A stretch of 49,165 bases of DNA from Acinetobacter pseudolwoffii (GCF_002803605.1 NZ_PHRG01000010.1:1-49165); one strand, 5' to 3'; numbered from the stretch's first letter, positions 8,509-17,426 are shown. Program-made: numbers and translations. The notes: generated by a model from the letters alone, not told the origin.

Positions 8509-9873
8509 ATGCATCTGCATATTTTGGGTATTTGTGGCACTTTTATGGGATCGCTGGCGCTCCTTGCACGCGACCTGGGCCACAAGGTGACAGGTTCAGA
8601 TTTGAACGTCTATCCACCGATGTCGACCCAACTTGAAAATGCAGGCATCAGCTTGATGCAGGGTTATGAGCGTAGTCACTTGCAGCCACATCCGGACCTG
8701 ATCATTGTCGGCAATGCCATGAAGCGTGGTATTGATGCAGTAGAATATATGCTGAATGAAGGCTTGCCCTATATTTCAGGCCCGCAGTTTCTGGCAGATC
8801 ATGTTCTGCAAGGCAAACATGTATTGGGGGTTGCGGGTACACATGGCAAAACCACCACCACAACCATGCTGGCCTGGGTGCTGGATCAAGCCGGTTTAGA
8901 GCCAGGCTTCCTGATTGGTGGTGTGCCACTGGGTTTTAGTGAGAGTGCACGTCTCGGTGGCGGCAAATATTTCTGTGTCGAGGCGGATGAATACGATTCG
9001 GCTTTCTTCGACAAGCGTTCCAAGTTTGTGCATTACCATCCAAAAACGGCGATTTTAAATAACCTTGAATTTGACCATGCCGATATCTTTGATGATCTGG
9101 CCGCGATTCAAAAGCAGTTCCATCATTTAGTTCGTACCATTCCTAGCGAAGGCCGCATCATTGCGCCGATTACTGAAAGCAATATCGATGAAGTACTAGA
9201 GCAGGGTTGCTGGACACCGGTGGTGCGCACCAGTCTGGATGCCAACGAAAAATCTGAACTGTATGCCGAACAGTTATCGACAGATGGTTCTCACTTTAAA
9301 GTCTTGCAACACGGTGTGGTGAAAGGTGAAGTGCAGTGGAGCATGACCGGACAGCATTCGGTGGCCAATGCGCTCGCGACGATTGCCGCTGCCGAGCATG
9401 TCGGCGTCTCGATTGAAACCGCCTGTGAAGCTTTATCTAATTTCGGTGGGGTAAAACGCCGTATGGAACTGTTAGGCACAGTCCGTGGTATTGAGGTTTA
9501 TGATGATTTCGCCCATCATCCGACAGCGATTGATACGACCTTGGAGGGCGCGCACAAACGTCTGGGTGAACGCAAACTCTGGGCAATTATTGAACCACGC
9601 TCCAATACCATGCGTATGGGCAGTCATAAAGAGGGTCTGGCTCATTCAGCACGTCTGGCCGATGCAGTAATCTGGTATCAACCGGAAGGACTGGACTGGG
9701 ATCTGCAACCGGTCATTAATGCTGCGCCAAATAAAGCCAAAATTGCACGCACACTGGATGACATCATTCAGACCGTGGTAGCAGAGGCAGGTGAGGGCGA
9801 TGCGGTGGTGATCATGTCAAATGGCGGTTTTGGTGGTTTGCATCAGAAATTGATCAGTGCTTTAAACGCATAA
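8509..9873 (+). CDS. mpl: UDP-N-acetylmuramate:L-Ala-gamma-D-Glu-meso-DAP ligase
   Basis: Mpl re-attaches recycled murein tripeptide to UDP-MurNAc in the cytoplasm, short-cutting new precursor synthesis. The 454-aa protein has the three Mur-ligase domains: an N-terminal Rossmann-like GICGTFMGSLA, the ATP P-loop GTHGKTTTT at residues 110-118 followed by VEADEYDSAFFDKR, and a C-terminal domain with YDDFAHHPTAI. The start is supported by ACGGAG upstream. With anmK and the MltB-like enzyme it makes a loose wall-recycling neighbourhood. Confidence 0.96.
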   Translation: MHLHILGICGTFMGSLALLARDLGHKVTGSDLNVYPPMSTQLENAGISLMQGYERSHLQPHPDLIIVGNAMKRGIDAVEYMLNEGLPYISGPQFLADHVLQGKHVLGVAGTHGKTTTTTMLAWVLDQAGLEPGFLIGGVPLGFSESARLGGGKYFCVEADEYDSAFFDKRSKFVHYHPKTAILNNLEFDHADIFDDLAAIQKQFHHLVRTIPSEGRIIAPITESNIDEVLEQGCWTPVVRTSLDANEKSELYAEQLSTDGSHFKVLQHGVVKGEVQWSMTGQHSVANALATIAAAEHVGVSIETACEALSNFGGVKRRMELLGTVRGIEVYDDFAHHPTAIDTTLEGAHKRLGERKLWAIIEPRSNTMRMGSHKEGLAHSARLADAVIWYQPEGLDWDLQPVINAAPNKAKIARTLDDIIQTVVAEAGEGDAVVIMSNGGFGGLHQKLISALNA

Positions 9874-9895
9874 AATAGATGCGTGGATAAGTATG

Positions 9896-9931
9896 TGAAA
9901 AAAGAAGCCCGCGATGCGGGCTTCTTTTTTT
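9896..9931 (+). terminator. mpl terminator
   Basis: A long GC-rich stem AAGAAGCCCGC / GCGGGCTTCTT is followed by a T tract. Confidence 0.9.
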
Positions 9932-10179
9932 AGGGCAATTGTTTTAGCAAAAAGAGAGAATGGCGGTTTTGACCTTCGCATTGCATGATGTCAAATTGGC
10001 CTAAAATGCCGATCACTCATCAGTCATTACGCATGATGTTTTGTTGCAATCTGAAGGCGAGATAGATTGCAGCAGCACATCACTCAAGGCACAATCGAGA
10101 AGAACACAGGTATTTATAGACCTGACAGCCAGATCAGAATCAGGTCATTCTCATTCCTCACTCCTTCAGGAGATGTGTC

Positions 10180-11262
10180 ATGACAATAATGAAAGCCATG
10201 GTCTATTACGGCGAAAACGACATCCGGTTTGAAGACCGTCCCATTCCCACTATTTTGCATCCCAGCGATGCGGTTATCAAACTCACTAAAGTCACTATTT
10301 GTGGTACAGACCTCGGGATCTGGAAAGGTAAAAACCCGGAAATTGAACAGCAAGCCACACGCAAACAGGGCAGTTTTAATGGCCGTATTTTAGGCCATGA
10401 AGGCATTGGCATTGTAGAAGAAGTCGGTTCTGCCGTTCAAAACTTCAAAAAAGGCGACCGGGTGATTATTTCCTGTGTCAGCCGCTGTGGAACCTGTGAA
10501 AACTGTCAGAAACAGCTGTATGCACATTGTCGCAATGAAGGCGGCTGGATCATGGGCTATATGATTGATGGTACTCATGCCGAATATGTACGCACGCCGT
10601 TTGCGGATACCTCACTCTATCATTTACCTGAAGGGTTAAATGAAGATGTCGCTGTGTTTTTATCGGATATCTTGCCGACATCACATGAAATTGGTGTGCA
10701 ATATGGCGATGTCAAACCCGGAGACAATGTGGTGATTGTCGGTGCCGGCCCGATCGGCATGAGCTGCCTGCTGACCGCTCAATTCTATTCACCGGCCAAC
10801 ATTATCATGGTCGATGTCGATGACAACCGACTCGAGTTCGCCAAAACAGTGGGAGCGACACATAGCATTAACTCCGCGAAAGAAGATGCCATACAACGTG
10901 TGCTGGAGCTGACGGATGGGCGAGGGGTCGATTGTGCCATTGAAGCGGTTGGTCTGGAGGCGACCTGGAATATCTGCCAGCATGTAGTCAAAGAGGGTGG
11001 ACATATTGCCAATGTCGGCGTACATGGCAAATCAGTTAATTTTGAACTGAATAAACTCTGGATTAAAAACCTGACCATCACCACCGGACTGGTCAATGCC
11101 AATACCACTGCTATGCTGCTCAAAACCTGCTGTTCCGGTAAATTACCGCTGGAAAAACTGGCGACCCATCACTTTAAATTTAATGAATTTGAAAAAGCTT
11201 ATGATGTGTTCAAGCATGCAGCCGATGAAAAGGCCTTGAAAGTGATGATCGAACTCAATTAA
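10180..11262 (+). CDS. Zinc-dependent alcohol dehydrogenase
   Basis: This is a medium-chain NAD(P)-linked dehydrogenase of about 360 aa, cytosolic, probably acting on a small alcohol or carbonyl. Catalytic zinc ligands are in TICGTD and GHEGIG. A structural zinc site has the CxxCxxCx7C spacing in CGTCENCQKQLYAHC. The Rossmann loop is VGAGPIG with an acidic D at the end of the next strand (MVDVDD), which favours NAD. A CAGGAG ribosome binding site lies 7 bp before the ATG at 10180. The roughly 250-bp region upstream contains short inverted repeats (e.g. GCAATCT / AGATTGC). Substrate cannot be assigned. Confidence 0.88.
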   Translation: MTIMKAMVYYGENDIRFEDRPIPTILHPSDAVIKLTKVTICGTDLGIWKGKNPEIEQQATRKQGSFNGRILGHEGIGIVEEVGSAVQNFKKGDRVIISCVSRCGTCENCQKQLYAHCRNEGGWIMGYMIDGTHAEYVRTPFADTSLYHLPEGLNEDVAVFLSDILPTSHEIGVQYGDVKPGDNVVIVGAGPIGMSCLLTAQFYSPANIIMVDVDDNRLEFAKTVGATHSINSAKEDAIQRVLELTDGRGVDCAIEAVGLEATWNICQHVVKEGGHIANVGVHGKSVNFELNKLWIKNLTITTGLVNANTTAMLLKTCCSGKLPLEKLATHHFKFNEFEKAYDVFKHAADEKALKVMIELN

Positions 11263-11273
11263 TGCGGGAAAGT

Positions 11274-11302
11274 AAAAAGTCCGCTTGGCGGACTTTTTTT
11301 TA
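11274..11302 (+). terminator. Terminator after the alcohol dehydrogenase
   Basis: The stem AAAAAGTCCGC / GCGGACTTTTT has a 3-nt loop and a T tract. Confidence 0.88.
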
Positions 11303-11404
11303 TTTGTAGCTGGAGTGAAAAATAGGGCATATCACCGCACTACTTATCAGCTTGTATTGAAAGCTCATTAGGCCGTTTTGCTCTTGGCAAATCGATCTAA
11401 ATGA

Positions 11405-11695
11405 TTAAGTAGAAGAGGCCGCGACATCAGATAAACTTTGGTCACGCTTAAACATCACATCCACATAGGAACATTGCGGAATGATGGTTAAACTTTTTTC
11501 ACGGGCAAAATCGACCAGCACATCCAGCATTTTTCGGGCAACGCCCTGACCACGCAAGGAATGATCGACCCAGGTATGATCTGCAATAATCACCGAGGCT
11601 TCCCGCCATTGATAGGTAATCTCGGCCAGACGTCGACCTTGATCTTCCATAAAAAATACACCACCGCGTTTTGAATCTTGATATTGAATCTGCAT
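11405..11695 (-). CDS. Small GNAT-type acetyltransferase, paralogue 2
   Basis: A 96-aa protein of the short YjdJ-like acetyltransferase family (Acetyltransf_CG type). It has the core HTWVDHSLRGQGVA, matching the acetyl-CoA-binding RGQGxA loop, and a C-terminal IIPQCSYVDVMF block. Substrate is unknown. It lies 24 bp downstream of a paralogue with the same architecture (11720-12004), so the pair arose by tandem duplication and is probably co-transcribed. This copy has a Ser/Thr-rich C-terminal tail not present in the other. Confidence 0.75.
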   Translation of the reverse strand: MQIQYQDSKRGGVFFMEDQGRRLAEITYQWREASVIIADHTWVDHSLRGQGVARKMLDVLVDFAREKSLTIIPQCSYVDVMFKRDQSLSDVAASST

Positions 11696-11719
11696 AGATC
11701 TCCACCTTTATTTTCATTT

Positions 11720-12004
11720 TTAACTGCTTAACACATCGCTGAAATTAGGATCACGCTCAAATACCGATTGAGCAAAAGGGCATTCCGGAATAATCTTGAC
11801 CCCTTGCTCACGGGCAAACTTGACTGCTGCTTCGACCAGATAATGTCCGACATGCTGTCCACGCAAACTGTCATCGACCCAGGTATGTTCAATCACCAGT
11901 CGATCCTCATCTTTCCAGAAATAACTCATTTCGGCCAGACGCTTTTCATTTGGCTCGACAAACCATTGACCTTGACTGCCTTGTTGCTGATGCTCAATCA
12001 ACAT
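11720..12004 (-). CDS. Small GNAT-type acetyltransferase, paralogue 1
   Basis: A 94-aa YjdJ-like acetyltransferase with HTWVDDSLRGQHVG in place of the usual RGQGxG. The His at the second glycine position of the CoA loop is unusual. The C-terminal block IIPECPFAQSVFERDP matches the family. It precedes its paralogue in a two-gene unit. Substrate is unknown. Confidence 0.75.
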   Translation of the reverse strand: MLIEHQQQGSQGQWFVEPNEKRLAEMSYFWKDEDRLVIEHTWVDDSLRGQHVGHYLVEAAVKFAREQGVKIIPECPFAQSVFERDPNFSDVLSS

Positions 12005-12157
12005 CCTCTAAACTCCGTATTTTTAATCCAGACTGACATATTTTTCAGTCGCATATTGTTCGATTTCTTTAAACGATTGTGAATCTGTGCTCTTTCCTGA
12101 TATCACCGTGCAATGAACAGGTTTAAACTGCCTGTCTGTTGTTTAAGCCAGATATTT

Positions 12158-13351
12158 ATGTCCAGCCCTTCTTTTAGCTCCTCGGTAAGACGTCAATGGA
12201 TCTGCGTAATTGCGTTAGCCAGTGCCGCCTTTATTTTCAACACCACCGAATTTATTCCCGTGGCCTTACTCAGTGATATTGGTGCAAGTTTTGACATGTC
12301 GGCGACTCAGGTCGGGTTGATGCTGACCATTTATGCCTGGGTCGTGGCTTTATTGTCTTTACCGATGATGCTACTGACCAAAAACATTGAACGACGTTTC
12401 TTGTTGATGGTTTTATTTGCGGTCTTCATTTCCAGTCATGTGCTGTCTTATTTTGCCTGGAGTTTCAGTGTTCTGGTATTTAGCCGGATCGGGATTGCAG
12501 TAGCGCACGCGCTGTTTTGGTCAATTACCGCTTCGCTTGCAGTACGTGTCGCACCAGCAGGCAAAGAATTTCAAGCCTTGGGTTTATTGGCCACAGGCAC
12601 TGCCATGGCCATGGTTCTGGGAATTCCCTTTGGTCGCATGATCGGGGAGGCCTATGGCTGGCGCAATAGTTTTGCCTTGATTGCCATCGTCGCCAGCGTG
12701 GTCTGCCTGCTACTGGCCAAAACCTTGCCCTTATTACCGAGTGTCAATTCAGGTTCACTCAGCAGCTTGAAAACCTTGTTAAAACGTCCAAGCCTGATGC
12801 TGGTATTTGCCCTGACGGTCATTGTGATTAGTGCACAATTCACCGCCTATAGTTATATCGAGCCATTTTCACTGAATATTGCCCAGCTCAGTTCTGTACA
12901 GACCACGACTTTATTGCTGGTCTATGGTGGGGCGGGTTTAATCGGCTCTTATCTATTTGGCCGTTTTGCACCGCATTTTCCCAAACTTACTATTCCACTG
13001 TTCACACTTGGACTGGCTATCTCGTTGCTATTATTGCTGCCGTTGTCCAGCAATGTCTTGCAGTTAAATACCCTGGCTTTACTCTGGGGCATCAGTATTA
13101 TTGGTTTCAGTCTGGCCTTGCAAGCCAAGACCTTAAATCTGGCCTCCGATGCCACCGACGTGGCCATGGCGATTTATTCTGGCCTGTATAATATTGGAAT
13201 TGGTGCTGGTGCTTTACTCGGTGGGATCGCAACGGCACAGATCGGCTTGCACAGTATTGGCTGGCTCGGGGCCATCTTGGCCAGTCTGGGTTTTCTCATC
13301 ACGTTATATTTAATTCGCCGTCCGGATTTTATTGCCCAAAAAATAGCTTGA
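12158..13351 (+). CDS. sotB: Sugar efflux MFS transporter
   Basis: An inner-membrane major facilitator protein with about 12 hydrophobic segments that follows E. coli SotB closely. Shared blocks include [34 protein letters not shown] and [20 protein letters not shown]. SotB exports arabinose and IPTG-like sugars in E. coli; the substrate here is inferred from family only. An ATG lies 15 codons upstream, but MSSPSFSSS at 12158 aligns with the SotB N-terminus, giving 397 aa. Neither start has a strong ribosome binding site. Confidence 0.85.
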   Translation: MSSPSFSSSVRRQWICVIALASAAFIFNTTEFIPVALLSDIGASFDMSATQVGLMLTIYAWVVALLSLPMMLLTKNIERRFLLMVLFAVFISSHVLSYFAWSFSVLVFSRIGIAVAHALFWSITASLAVRVAPAGKEFQALGLLATGTAMAMVLGIPFGRMIGEAYGWRNSFALIAIVASVVCLLLAKTLPLLPSVNSGSLSSLKTLLKRPSLMLVFALTVIVISAQFTAYSYIEPFSLNIAQLSSVQTTTLLLVYGGAGLIGSYLFGRFAPHFPKLTIPLFTLGLAISLLLLLPLSSNVLQLNTLALLWGISIIGFSLALQAKTLNLASDATDVAMAIYSGLYNIGIGAGALLGGIATAQIGLHSIGWLGAILASLGFLITLYLIRRPDFIAQKIA

Positions 13352-13441
13352 ATCATGCATTTTTGTAAATGAAATTGTAGTCTTAATAAAAATCTGTCAT
13401 GCTTCTGCATATTGAGCATTGGCTCAAACAGAATTTCGTTT

Positions 13442-13605
13442 GAACAAGGGGAGTAGCCTCCTCCAAACGTTTAGCAATTGTGGTTCAGATTGTTCAACGT
13501 GTCAGAATATCGTCATTACACTTTGCAAAAAGTCGGTATCTGAGCATTTTACTGCAACACTTTGAATGAGAAGTGTAACAGTAAGATGTAGGCAAGACCT
13601 TGATC
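13442..13605 (+). promoter_or_regulatory. yybP-ykoY (Mn2+) riboswitch aptamer
   Basis: The hallmark GGGGAGTAGCC (13448-13458) and, 130 bp later, GGCAAGACC (13591-13599) match the two conserved segments of the yybP-ykoY family. They are brought together by a P1 helix GAACAAGG (13442-13449) / CCTTGATC (13598-13605) with one mismatch. The gene downstream is a TerC-family protein, the classic partner of this riboswitch. Assignment is by eye, not by covariance model. Confidence 0.8.
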
Positions 13606-13652
13606 ATGTTGGTATAGATGTTTTTCATCTGACAACAGGTCAAGGTTTTTTT
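13598..13652 (+). terminator. Riboswitch expression-platform terminator
   Basis: The 3' strand of aptamer P1, CCTTGATC (13598-13605), can instead pair with GGTCAAGG (13638-13645), followed by seven Ts. P1 and terminator are therefore mutually exclusive, which predicts ligand-dependent read-through into terC. A further inverted repeat CATCTGACAA (13626-13635) / TTGTCAGATG (13661-13670) would cross the terminator and could act as antiterminator. Confidence 0.72.
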
Positions 13653-13682
13653 ATGGCCGATTGTCAGATGTGGAGGATTCAC

Positions 13683-14648
13683 ATGGAAACAATTGGTACG
13701 CTGTGGCTGTATCTGGCTTTTTTTGGCATCGTTCTGGTGATGCTGTTTATTGATTTTTTAGGCTTCAAACAAAAACAAGGCCAGGAAGTAAAAGTCCGGA
13801 CTGCGGCCTACTGGAGTATTGCCTGGGTCAGTGTCGCGACCTTATTTGGTGGCGGTTTATGGCTCTATCTGGAGCAGACCGCAGGTACTGCAATTGCCAA
13901 TGCCAAGGTCATGGAATACTTCGCCGGTTATCTGCTGGAAAAATCCCTGGCAATTGATAACGTCTTTGTCTGGCTGATGATCTTCGCTGCTTTCGCCATT
14001 CCACCCGCGCTGCAACGTAAATTGCTGCTCTACGGTGTACTCGGTGCGATTGTCCTCAGAACCATCTTTATTTTTATTGGCGCCTGGTTCGTTCAGGAAT
14101 TCTCATGGATTTTATATATCTTCGGTGCCTTTCTGGTGTATACCGGCTTTAAATTCCTGCGTGGTCAGGATGAAGAAGAAAGCAATATTGAAGATATGGC
14201 GATTCTGAAATGGCTGCGTAAACGTATGCGGATTACCCCGCAACTTGAAGCTGACAAATTCTTTATCCGTAAAGATGGTTTACTGTGGGCAACGCCGTTA
14301 TTCCTGGTTTTGATTCTGGTCGAAGCCTCGGATGTGATCTTTGCGGTCGATTCTATTCCGGCAATTTTCGCTGTGACCACCGATCCCTTCATTGTACTGA
14401 CTGCTAACCTGATGGCGATTTTGGGTCTGCGCGCGATGTTCTTCCTGTTATCGGGTGCCGCATCAAAAATGCATTATCTGCCCTATGGCCTCGGGATTAT
14501 TCTGGTCTTTATCGGCTTTAAAATGCTGATGCTGGATGTATTCCATATGCCAATCTGGATTTCACTGAGCTTTATTGTGATTGTCTTGACGATCACGGCG
14601 ATCCTGTCGATTCGCCACAGTAAAAAACATAACCAAACCACGCTCTAA
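13683..14648 (+). CDS. TerC-family integral membrane protein (Alx/MneA-like)
   Basis: An inner-membrane protein of 321 aa with seven to nine hydrophobic segments. Conserved acidic residues typical of TerC lie inside the membrane: FIDFLG near the N-terminus, EKSLAIDNVFVW, and EASDVIFAVDSIPAIFA. Relatives such as E. coli Alx and B. subtilis MeeF/MeeY are linked to manganese efflux or metalation of exported enzymes. The predicted Mn2+ riboswitch upstream supports that role here. The frame is open further upstream, but that part lies inside the riboswitch. TGGAGGATTCAC before the ATG at 13683 is a good ribosome binding site. Confidence 0.88.
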   Translation: METIGTLWLYLAFFGIVLVMLFIDFLGFKQKQGQEVKVRTAAYWSIAWVSVATLFGGGLWLYLEQTAGTAIANAKVMEYFAGYLLEKSLAIDNVFVWLMIFAAFAIPPALQRKLLLYGVLGAIVLRTIFIFIGAWFVQEFSWILYIFGAFLVYTGFKFLRGQDEEESNIEDMAILKWLRKRMRITPQLEADKFFIRKDGLLWATPLFLVLILVEASDVIFAVDSIPAIFAVTTDPFIVLTANLMAILGLRAMFFLLSGAASKMHYLPYGLGIILVFIGFKMLMLDVFHMPIWISLSFIVIVLTITAILSIRHSKKHNQTTL

Positions 14649-14679
14649 TAACTGTATAGACGATCATCTTTAGCGTCAC

Positions 14680-14712
14680 AAAAGTCCGTTCAATCATGAG
14701 CGGACTTTTTTT
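14680..14712 (+). terminator. terC terminator
   Basis: The stem AAAGTCCG / CGGACTTT around a 12-nt loop is followed by a T tract. Confidence 0.8.
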
Positions 14713-14835
14713 ATTGCTCGACTGCCTTACCACAGCTTCGACTTAACTCAGGCAAATGAAGTCAGCATGATCACGTTATAAATCCACTGAAGTGGGTTAC
14801 AATCTATTGAAAAAATTAAAAGCACAGGTTTTAAC

Positions 14836-16173
14836 ATGTCTTCTCAGATTGCAACAACGGCAGTCCGCGGTCGTTTCCTTGATATCCAGCATACAGTTGC
14901 CCAGGCACATGAGATTGATGACCAGGTGCGCTATGTAGAAGATGGTCTGATCATCATGCAAGATGGCAAGATTCAATGGTTTGGCAGCTGGGATGAAGGG
15001 CAGAAACATCTAGCTGAAAATATCCAGGTCGCCCATTATCCTGAACAGCTGATTGTGCCGGGATTGATCGATACCCATATTCATTTCCCGCAAACCGAGA
15101 TGGTCGGGGCCTATGGCGAACAACTGCTGGAATGGTTAAATACCTATACTTTTCCAACAGAAATCCAGTTTGCAGATACAGCCTATAGCGAAAAAATCGC
15201 CGAATTTTTTGTGAAGGAATTGCTTAAAAATGGCACCACCACGGCACTGGTCTTCTGTACCGTACATCCTGAATCAGTAGATGCTTTGTTTACAGCGGCG
15301 AGCCGCAGAAATATGCGTCTGATCGCCGGTAAAATCTTGATGGACCGACATGCACCGGAAGCGCTGACAGATACAGCAGAAAGCGCTTATACCGATTCTA
15401 AAGCGCTGATTGAAAAATGGCATGGGCAGGGCCGTAACCTGTATGCCATTACCCCTCGCTTTGCCCCGACGTCCACCAATGAACAACTTGAAAAAGCAGG
15501 TCAGCTCAAAGCCGAATATCCAGATGTCTATGTACATACCCATTTAAGTGAAAATAAAAATGAAATTGCCTGGGTCAAAGAGTTATTTCCGGAACGTAAA
15601 GGCTACCTGGATGTCTATCATCACTATGGTTTAACCGGTGCAAAATCAGTGTTTGCACATTGTGTACACCTGGAAGAGCAGGAGTGGGATTGCATGCAGC
15701 AGACCAATTCAGCGATTGCCTTTTGTCCGACCTCAAACCTGTTTCTGGGCAGTGGTTTATTCCCATTAAAGAAAGCGTGGGACAAGCAGGTGAAAGTTGG
15801 TCTGGGTACCGACATCGGGGCAGGCACCTCGTTTAACCAGCTACAGACCTTAAATGAAGCCTACAAAGTGCAGCAATTGCAGGGAGAAAAACTCTCTGCT
15901 TTTGAAGCCTTGTATCATGCCACCTTAGGCGGTGCTAAAGCCTTAAGTCTGGACGATCGTTTGGGGAACTTTAATATCGGCAAGGAGGCGGACTTTGTGG
16001 TGCTGGATCTAAATGCCACCGCTTTACAGCAGTTACGCCAAAGCAGAGCAAAAAATATTGAAGATGCATTTTTTGCACTGACCATGCTCGGCGATGACCG
16101 TAATATTGCAGTGACCTATGTCTACGGAGAAGCTGTCTATGTCAAAGCACGATGTACCCGCTCAGACAACTAA
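14836..16173 (+). CDS. guaD: Guanine deaminase
   Basis: GuaD hydrolyses guanine to xanthine and ammonia. The 445-aa amidohydrolase has the metal-binding PGLIDTHIHFPQ, followed by the guanine-deaminase segment GAYGEQLLEWLNTYTFP. Other metal or catalytic residues are in VHTHLSENKNEI, FAHCVHLEE and LGTDIGAGTS. Its product links to hypoxanthine/xanthine salvage, and hpt lies 218 bp downstream on the same strand, although a terminator-like hairpin lies between. A small frame overlaps its 3' end. Confidence 0.95.
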   Translation: MSSQIATTAVRGRFLDIQHTVAQAHEIDDQVRYVEDGLIIMQDGKIQWFGSWDEGQKHLAENIQVAHYPEQLIVPGLIDTHIHFPQTEMVGAYGEQLLEWLNTYTFPTEIQFADTAYSEKIAEFFVKELLKNGTTTALVFCTVHPESVDALFTAASRRNMRLIAGKILMDRHAPEALTDTAESAYTDSKALIEKWHGQGRNLYAITPRFAPTSTNEQLEKAGQLKAEYPDVYVHTHLSENKNEIAWVKELFPERKGYLDVYHHYGLTGAKSVFAHCVHLEEQEWDCMQQTNSAIAFCPTSNLFLGSGLFPLKKAWDKQVKVGLGTDIGAGTSFNQLQTLNEAYKVQQLQGEKLSAFEALYHATLGGAKALSLDDRLGNFNIGKEADFVVLDLNATALQQLRQSRAKNIEDAFFALTMLGDDRNIAVTYVYGEAVYVKARCTRSDN

Positions 16174-16267
16174 AACCCAGCACCGCCATCGCTGGCTGAT
16201 CGTCTCTGCCATGTTGCTGACCTGTACTTTCATCCTGCGCAGGGATTCGCAGGCAGCAAAGAAATGA
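16139..16267 (+). CDS. Possible 42-aa membrane peptide overlapping guaD
   Basis: A small frame starts inside the last 35 bp of guaD in another phase. It has a good ribosome binding site (GGAGA, 8 bp before the ATG). The peptide has a polar N-terminus with TQHRHRW, one hydrophobic stretch [14 protein letters not shown] long enough for a short membrane span, and a basic C-terminus. This layout resembles translationally coupled small membrane proteins. No homologue is recognised, so it could be chance. Confidence 0.4.
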   Translation: MSKHDVPAQTTKTQHRHRWLIVSAMLLTCTFILRRDSQAAKK

Positions 16268-16332
16268 TTACATTTACAGCATGCAAAACAGGTGCATCTG
16301 CAGTAGGGATGTATTAAAATTACAGTGTATTC

Positions 16333-16358
16333 AGGTGTTGCAGGTCAACACCTTTTTT
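16333..16358 (+). terminator. Terminator-like hairpin between guaD and hpt
   Basis: The stem AGGTGTTG / CAACACCT with a 5-nt loop is followed by six Ts and lies only 33 bp before the hpt ATG. It either ends guaD transcription or attenuates hpt. Confidence 0.75.
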
Positions 16359-16391
16359 ATTTTGCTATTTTTACTTTTTAGGTATCTACCC

Positions 16392-16919
16392 ATGACCGTT
16401 CAAATGAGCGTAATGATTTCCGCTGAAGAAATTCAAGCTAAAGTCAAAGAGCTTGGTGCTCAAATCGATGCACACTATGCCAATAGTGACAAAGACCTTG
16501 TGCTCATCGGTTTATTACGTGGTTCAGTGATTTTTATGGCCGATTTGTGTCGTGTGATTTCCAAACCCCATGAACTGGATTTCATGACGGTATCCAGTTA
16601 TGGCGGCGGCACCGTATCTTCGCGTGATGTAAAAATTCTGAAAGATTTAGACGGTGAAATCCGTGGCAAAGACGTGCTGGTGGTTGAAGATATTATTGAC
16701 TCGGGTAATACCTTGAGCAAGGTGCTGGAAATCCTGCAAACCCGCCAACCGAACTCGATTCAACTGTGTACTTTGGTAAGTAAACCATCACGTCGTGAAA
16801 TCGATTTAAAGGTCGAATTTTTGGGCTTTGAAGTTGAAGATAAATTTATCGTAGGTTATGGTCTGGACTATGACCAGAAGTATCGTCATCTGCCATTTAT
16901 TGGTGAAATCGGTCTTTAA
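16392..16919 (+). CDS. hpt: Hypoxanthine phosphoribosyltransferase
   Basis: Hpt joins hypoxanthine (and often guanine) to PRPP to give IMP or GMP. The 175-aa protein has the PRPP-binding signature [12 protein letters not shown], the early [15 protein letters not shown] and MTVSSYGGG. The frame extends upstream through the terminator-like hairpin, so the ATG at 16392 ([10 protein letters not shown]) is the realistic start. The ribosome binding site is weak (TAGG). Confidence 0.94.
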   Translation: MTVQMSVMISAEEIQAKVKELGAQIDAHYANSDKDLVLIGLLRGSVIFMADLCRVISKPHELDFMTVSSYGGGTVSSRDVKILKDLDGEIRGKDVLVVEDIIDSGNTLSKVLEILQTRQPNSIQLCTLVSKPSRREIDLKVEFLGFEVEDKFIVGYGLDYDQKYRHLPFIGEIGL

Positions 16920-16927
16920 AATTTATT

Positions 16928-16957
16928 TAAAAAAGTGGCTTAGGCCACTTTTTTTAT
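16928..16957 (+). terminator. hpt terminator
   Basis: The stem AAAAAGTGGC / GCCACTTTTT has a very small loop and ends in a T tract. Confidence 0.85.
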
Positions 16958-17091
16958 GTCTCAAATAGACAGAAAAATAGGAACAAAAAATAACATCTCG
17001 TTTCAGGATTCAACTTTTTTTGCTTTCTATTCTGTTTCAAGATAATTAAACATGATGTAAAAACAAAGACATGATAACAAGGAGCATACCT

Positions 17092-17349
17092 ATGTGGACA
17101 ATTATTGTTGCGATTGTCATTGGTTTTATCGCGGGTCTGATTGCACGTGCAATCCATCCAGGTAATGACAAGGCAGGCTTTATCATGACGACCCTGTTAG
17201 GTATTGCCGGTTCCTTATTGGCTACATTTGCTGGTCGTATGCTCGGTCTTTATTCGGCAGATTCTGCGGCAGGTCTGATTGCTTCCGTGATCGGTGCGGT
17301 GATTATTCTGTTTATTTATAACATGCTGACCAAACGCCGTACGGTCTAA
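17092..17349 (+). CDS. GlsB/YeaQ/YmgE-family membrane protein
   Basis: An 85-aa protein with three hydrophobic helices and the family glycine pattern (VIGFIAGLIARAIHPG, then LLGIAGSLLATFAG and VIGAVIILFIYN). E. coli members are stress-induced small inner-membrane proteins; the molecular role is unknown despite the old name transglycosylase-associated. AAGGAG upstream fixes the ATG at 17092. It is monocistronic, with its own terminator. Confidence 0.88.
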   Translation: MWTIIVAIVIGFIAGLIARAIHPGNDKAGFIMTTLLGIAGSLLATFAGRMLGLYSADSAAGLIASVIGAVIILFIYNMLTKRRTV

Positions 17350-17380
17350 GCGGTTCTGGCTTAATCTGAGCAGTTCCAGT

Positions 17381-17405
17381 AAAAGCACCCAGTCGGGTGC
17401 TTTTT
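17381..17405 (+). terminator. Terminator after the YeaQ-like gene
   Basis: The stem AAAAGCACCC / GGGTGCTTTT has a 4-nt loop and lies between convergent genes, so it may serve both. Confidence 0.88.
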
Positions 17406-17426
17406 GCTCTTGTATATCTCTCGACT

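Noticed and set aside
9883..9891. DnaA-like CGTGGATAA after mpl
   Set aside because: A single one-mismatch box with no other boxes or palindromes around; expected by chance.
10041..10150. Riboswitch in the alcohol dehydrogenase leader
   Set aside because: Short inverted repeats exist, but no conserved riboswitch core is recognised.
13566..13682. 39-codon N-terminal extension of the TerC protein
   Set aside because: It runs through the riboswitch and terminator; a good ribosome binding site precedes 13683.
16281..16391. 37-codon N-terminal extension of hpt
   Set aside because: It passes through the terminator hairpin and is absent from the Hpt family.
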